Notes under the pieces: model-generated
The model's input: only the letters and a program-made list of their open reading frames with translations
What the model was told of the DNA's origin: nothing
Database searches by the model: none
Shown: positions 59,141 to 64,000 of the stretch, one piece after another
Layout: every line of letters starts with the position of its first letter
Position numbering within the stretch: position 1 is the first letter of the stretch
DNA from: Agaricus subrufescens
Taxonomy: Eukaryota; Basidiomycota; Agaricomycetes; Agaricales; Agaricaceae
NCBI GenBank assembly: GCA_029945375.1
Contig: CM057057.1
Span: 1,240,001-1,304,000, forward strand
Direction: 5' to 3'
DNA length: 64,000 bases
Position numbers and translations under genes: made by a program

Positions 59141-59664
59141 CTGGGCGAAAGGCGAGCGGCGTGACGGGCGGATATGACGGAGTTTGTGGCGAGAGGGATT
59201 TTGCGCACTGCGCGTGGGAGCGGCGGTGGCAATGGGTCTGTGGAGGGCGCGGAGATGTGGCTGATGAGGCGAGAGAAAAGGGTGGTTCGATGGGTCTGCA
59301 CATAGAACAGCTCCCTTGGCCACATATCCCCCATATTGCGCACGTGATCCGCCCTCGCCTGGTTCTCCTCGTCCTTCTCCCGGCCAGCCGCCCTCGAAGC
59401 TGCGGGGTCCGGCTCGATTTCTCACAGGCGATTGATCTGCATCTAATCATCTGTCTGCAGTCACATGATGGCGATCTTCCACTTGCCGACAATTCGTTTC
59501 TGGCCCCTGGGCCTTCGCAGCAGGGACCAGGCGGACAGTCCATTAGCTAATACAGCGACGCAGCGAATTAAAGAGTTTCAGAGAGATAGAATCTATATGT
59601 AAACACGCGCGCATCTACATTACTGCTCCGCCCAACTAGTTGTCATCTACCATAAAAACACTGC
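59141..59664. other. Intergenic between NST1 start and QCR2 end
   Basis: About 0.5 kb upstream of NST1 and downstream of QCR2. Long frames on both strands at 59044-59550 reflect GC-rich sequence over the NST1 first exon and promoter; none carries a domain. Confidence 0.5.
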
Positions 59665-61185
59665 TCAAATCCCGAGCTCGTCGGCGAAAGGAAGCTTGCG
59701 AATATCGCCAACAGCGACCAAAGTAGGTTTCGCAGAAATAAGAGAAGAGACGGCCTGTCATTGATTGATTGTTAACCCTGAGCACACACAATCAAAGCAC
59801 TCTTACCTGGGAGAAGGAGCTCGCATTCACTTGATCAAAACTAGACAGAGTCGACTCAACAGATGCCTCTGCACCAGTAAAGATCTGCACACAACACCAT
59901 CAGCCTCTCATCTCCCTCAAAACAAAAAAGTAAAACCCACCTTGGACGCCAAAACATCAATCAGACCCTCCTTCGACTCAACACCACTCGCCGCCGCAAA
60001 TTTAGCCTTAGCAACAGCCGACTTCAACTCCTCCTCCTTCAACCCCTTCGCCGCATTCTTCAAAGCCGCAACAGCAACCTTCGAAGCCTCCTTAACACCC
60101 TCAGCCGTCTCTCCCTGAACTACAAACCCAAACAAACTAGCATCCGAGTACGGCATATACACACTCTGCACTTGCACTCCCTCAGGAATCCCAGCAACAA
60201 TAGGTGAAAGCCCCTTAGACCATTTCACCGAAGGTGCAGTGGATAAATGCGCCGCGAGCGTAGCCAATTCCGCCGATGAAGAACTGGCAGTACCGAACCC
60301 GACGAAAACAGTTTGTAAACCTTCACCGGTACCATCCAAACGCGATTCACCGCCATAGTATTTACTAGCAGGACTCGAAGAGGACGCGCCCGTGGTAGCA
60401 TTGGCACCAGCGAAAGAAGCATCAACGAGTTTAGTCAAAGTAGACGAATCGATATTAGTTCCAATAACCGCAATATTACCCTTGGAGAAGGACTGCGAAG
60501 CAAATGCTTTGATATCTCCCACATCGACATGGGGGTGCTCCGGTGCGAATAACGAAGATCCTAAACCAGAACGGAAGGCGAGGGCATGAGCAGCTTCGAT
60601 AGCTCTCGTAGCCGGGTTTGAAGTAGCCGCTTTGGTATCAGATTCCACCAGTGGGGTAACGTATTCTTGGAATTCATGACGAGTGAATCGGGCGGAGGTG
60701 ACAAAAGAGGAAAGAACGTCCACGAAGAAAGCTCTTTGTGATAGAAAAAGGAATTCATTGAGTATGACGTTTGAGCAGAACACGAACAAAAAAAACTCAC
60801 TCATCACCACGAAGGAATTCAGCCGTAAGAGCAAGATGTTCACGAGTCAAACTCGCGGACAACATACCACCATACAACTCTGCTTCCCTCACAGTCCCAA
60901 GAGCCGAACGCTTTTCCGTACTCTAACCCAAAACCCAACAACATTAAGCCCAAAAGAAATCGAAATCGAAACAAAAAAAAACCCCCGCACCTTGAAAGCA
61001 AAGTTTTTCAAAACATTCGAAAGCCCATCCTTACTCTGAAATCTAGGACCAGCTTTCACAAGAACAGTCACAGCCGAAGTGGGTTGACCAAAATCAACAG
61101 AAGCAACTTTGACACCACTGGCAGCGTCAGAGACTGCAGTTGCAAAACCACGACGTGCAGCAACGTTTATTGTTCTTGACAGCAT
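59665..61185 (-). CDS. QCR2: Ubiquinol-cytochrome c reductase core protein 2 (complex III)
   Basis: The start at 61185 gives MLSRTINVAARRGFATAV, a typical mitochondrial presequence. Then VDFGQPTSAVTVLVKAGPRF and GLSNVLKNFAFK begin the M16-like N-terminal domain. After short introns come TEKRSALGTVREAELYGGML, VTPLVESDTKAATSNPATRA, APEHPHVDVGDIKAFAS and SSSPASKYYGGESRLD. The C-terminal domain ends in FADELGI with TGA at 59665-59667. Like other core 2 proteins it lacks the HxxEH zinc-protease motif. It is a structural subunit on the matrix side of the inner-membrane bc1 complex. All segments appear intact. Confidence 0.92.
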
Positions 61186-64000
61186 TTCTTTTTCGGTACA
61201 ACAAGTTAGCAAACACACACACACACGCGTGCGCGAGGAGGGGAGAGGGAGGAGGAGGTTGGATCAACTAAACGGGATGCCTGGCTCTCCCGGATAATTT
61301 CGGAAAGTAGCGGCTGTAACTTCCTGTTTTGGAAACTGTAACCCCTGTCGTAGTAGTGATGATGCTCTTGACCCTGCCTCTCGTCAATTCCTTCCTCAGT
61401 CTCTGTGGCGTAAGACGAAAGGCTTTCTGGTTTTTTTGAACTTCTCTCATGGTTAATTGTCTAACATTGAATTGAGAACGAAAGCGGATCTCCTTTGGTT
61501 AAAGACAAACCGTTTTACCTTTGAAAGCCCACTCGGTACCTTCATATGGTTTTAAATCTTGATACCGGGACTACCAATAAAGCCACTAAAAGCGACAAAA
61601 CAACTGATTCTTTGCTCCAAGCCTGGATTTACTAAGACCCCACCTTCTCTGGATACCATATGGAGCCGAACAGCTTGAAAATGTTAGATTCACGCTATCA
61701 TGGATACTAACTCTTTCATCCTCCAGTTTTTGCTCTCGTGTTACACCCATGAAAAGCAAAATAAGATAAAATAGATAAAAGAACAAAAACAAAACAAAAA
61801 AAAACAAAAAAAAGGTAATCGCAGAACTATCGATGAGGGGTCGAGATCACCGATGGAGGGGTGGCCTACAAAGTCGGAGGGAAGGTCCACAAAGTTCTCG
61901 GTATACCCACTTGATAAATCTCTGTCTCTCTTTCTCAATGCCGAAGTCACACTACGAAGTGTTCTTGAAGGTCACAAACGATAGGCGACGATGAAACACA
62001 ACGTCTCCTCACAGTTCTCTACATTCAGAAGAGCATCAGTTTCACCGTTTTTCTTGCCCAGGATTCTTTAATGATGTAGGAGAATGTCTTCCACTTCTCC
62101 CCAGCATCCTTGATATAGACTGATCTTCATCATTAGTGGTTAAAGACGTACTTTGACTCAAATGCAGCATCCTTTCATTAGGACAGGTGACGGTCTGGAA
62201 CAAAGTCCATTGGTAAAATCTTACTATCTTACACCCCTGAGCACTGTCGTCATTCTCCGGGTGAAAGTCCGGACAAAGTTCAGGCAAAGTTCTAGCGTTC
62301 TTAAGGGTCAAGAACTGGACCGGAATCAGCCAGACAAATCCCGGATTCACCGGGCTTCTCCTGACTTATCAATCAAAAGATTGATATCTCTAGCGGATCA
62401 CTTTTCAATTGATCTGTTTCTTAGTATTTTTTGGAGACTGCTCAGGTGTAGAGAATCTCAGACTGAATCTCTGAATCCGGATGAAGTTTTGAAGCAGGAA
62501 GATACCGAATGATGTTACTACCGGACGACCTGACGTGGACAAGACAATGAAAATCTGATAAAGAAACTCAGCATCTGCTAGTTCCACAAGTTCAACAAGA
62601 GTTCTAGATCACAGACATGTACCCTTATGAGCTACCTCCACAAGTTTGTTCTACTGCGTATCTAGTGCAATCTGAAGATAGACGTTTACTGGCTACAGTA
62701 ACGAACATGATTCACTAGGCGTTTCACAGGTTTGTGTTGTTCCGGAGTGGCAGCAGCCACATTGAACCCCTATCTTAACACTTCTCTCATACTGCCTTCC
62801 TTAATATCTTCGGGCAGGCGGTTATCGTAAGGCTTACCTTCCTTCCTAATCTTCCTTACCTAACACATAGCCGCAGTAACTATTCCTATAGGTAAACACG
62901 AGGTCTAGGCCTCTAGGCTCATTCAACTCGGCTATGTTGCAACCTCACCTTGACCGAATGGATGGCTCGCAGACCTTTAATATTTCGGACGTTTCCTTAC
63001 CTGCCCGATCAAATCATCGGCTAGATACACAATCACCGTCCTGGCTTCCCTTCTTCCATCGAGTCAATCAACATACCGAAATAGTAGGTATAGGAGGACA
63101 TCCACTACTCTATGACAACAGGCGATACTCAGTTATATCAATAGCGTATCGTCTGTTTTACTCCAGTCAAGCGGTCAAGTACAGGCGTAGAAGTACAATG
63201 CACGTTTTAGTTTACATATGTATGGGAGAAATTCATCAAGTATAGAGCTGGCGTAGAAAGTTGAAGCGCCTGAGATAATTTTATCTTTCTCGTGATAGTG
63301 TTGCCGGTATTAACCCCTCGTGGACGGATGTTCGAGATATGAAAACATGCTAATTGGTTCTATCCCCGTCTAGACTACTCAAAGTGGAAGAAGCTCTTGT
63401 TCTGATACTGTGAAGAGTTCGTGATAACTGATTCCGAAACTGGTTCATTTATCAGGCCGATTTATCAAAAGCCTTGTTTTCGGAGTCATAGAGTCACTCG
63501 AGATATGTCCATAGGCACAGAAGCTAGATTGCTCCGTTGATCAAAAGGTTTTATGATGTCAGTGTATCATGCCACCTTGGTCATGAGTGCACGATGACTG
63601 ACGGATACCTACTAGCCGCCGCCGGCAAGAACAAAACGTCATGTATCACAAACTTCTCTTTTATGAGTTGTACTCATATAATCACCGTGCATTGGCTCGA
63701 AAGGGTGTCTAGACCATCGTTTGGGTATCCTGCGGAATGAAAAGAATCACTACTATGTATAACTATAAATGACCTCCTATGCGCGAATCCCCCAGTTTCA
63801 CTGATATACTTTTACCCCCAGGTAAGGGAGCCGGAGACAAAGTCGACACTTCCAGCTAACTTCTGTGCATTATTACTCCATTTGGCAGTTCGAAGGTCTA
63901 TAATTATACACATTTTCCTTCCTGAAATTTCAGTGACAGACAGCATTGTAATTTGCGAAATCGGCCCCTAGCCACAATCTTCCATTAGAAATGGTATCAT
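61186..64000. other. Gene-poor interval at the right edge
   Basis: About 2.8 kb with no gene I can support. The first 100 bases are the QCR2 promoter, with a CA/CG-rich dinucleotide run at about 61213-61230. Frames at 62042-62350, 62153-62512, 62934-63245 and 63537-63740 lack domains and splice context. An A-rich run lies at about 61785-61815. A gene starting beyond base 64000 cannot be excluded. Confidence 0.5.

Noticed and set aside
58098..59550. Long frames on both strands over the NST1 5' exons and promoter
   Set aside because: GC-rich composition keeps several frames open; only the minus-strand frames that join through 52- and 58-nt introns give recognisable NST1 protein.
62042..63740. 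Frames of 67-119 codons near the right edge
   Set aside because: None shows a domain or plausible splice partners.

Overview
The window is a stretch of nuclear DNA from a mushroom-forming basidiomycete (Agaricomycetes). Genes are split by many short introns of about 50-60 nt with GT..AG ends. The gene families are typical of that group: DUF6533 and DUF6534 membrane proteins, F-box proteins, NST1 and a DIRS-type retroelement. No ribosomal RNA, no intact tRNA, no CRISPR array and no prokaryotic feature was seen.

Layout. 1-2052 is the 3' part of a GH79 glycoside hydrolase gene (+). 2814-5041 is a ubinuclein/HPC2-like subunit of the HIR histone chaperone (+). 6019-16819 holds three paralogous DUF6534 seven-helix membrane protein genes, all on the minus strand, with an F-box gene between the second and third. 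17.7-35.4 kb is a scrambled accessory zone. It holds one near-complete long-form RNase Z gene and two broken RNase Z pieces. It also holds a zinc alcohol dehydrogenase (butanediol-dehydrogenase type) with a nonsense codon, a duplicated fragment of that gene, a DUF6533 membrane protein gene, a tRNA-like SINE flanked by near-palindromic repeats, and a degenerate DIRS-type tyrosine-recombinase retrotransposon inside the last RNase Z piece. 36177-38300 is a secreted M28-like peptidase (-), 39842-44122 the P4-ATPase NEO1 (-), and 44643-44969 a small two-repeat protein (-). A largely empty 4.5 kb follows, then an MFS sugar transporter (+, 49550-51978), NST1 (-, 53885-59140) and QCR2 (-, 59665-61185). 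The last 2.8 kb has no recognisable gene.

How it fits together. The two flanks (GH79 to the HIR subunit, and the peptidase through QCR2) look like ordinary conserved fungal chromosome with housekeeping functions: chromatin, lipid flipping, sugar import, stress response and respiration. The middle third (6-35 kb) behaves like a duplication-prone accessory island: tandem receptor-like membrane proteins, repeated RNase Z and dehydrogenase pieces, and nested mobile elements. The most unusual signals are the order of the RNase Z/dehydrogenase duplications, the C-to-T decay of the retroelement, the near-palindromic repeat pair around the SINE-like sequence, and an unusually long NST1 intron carrying an open frame continuous with the next exon. 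I did not find a clearly new multi-gene system; these are the best candidates for a second look.
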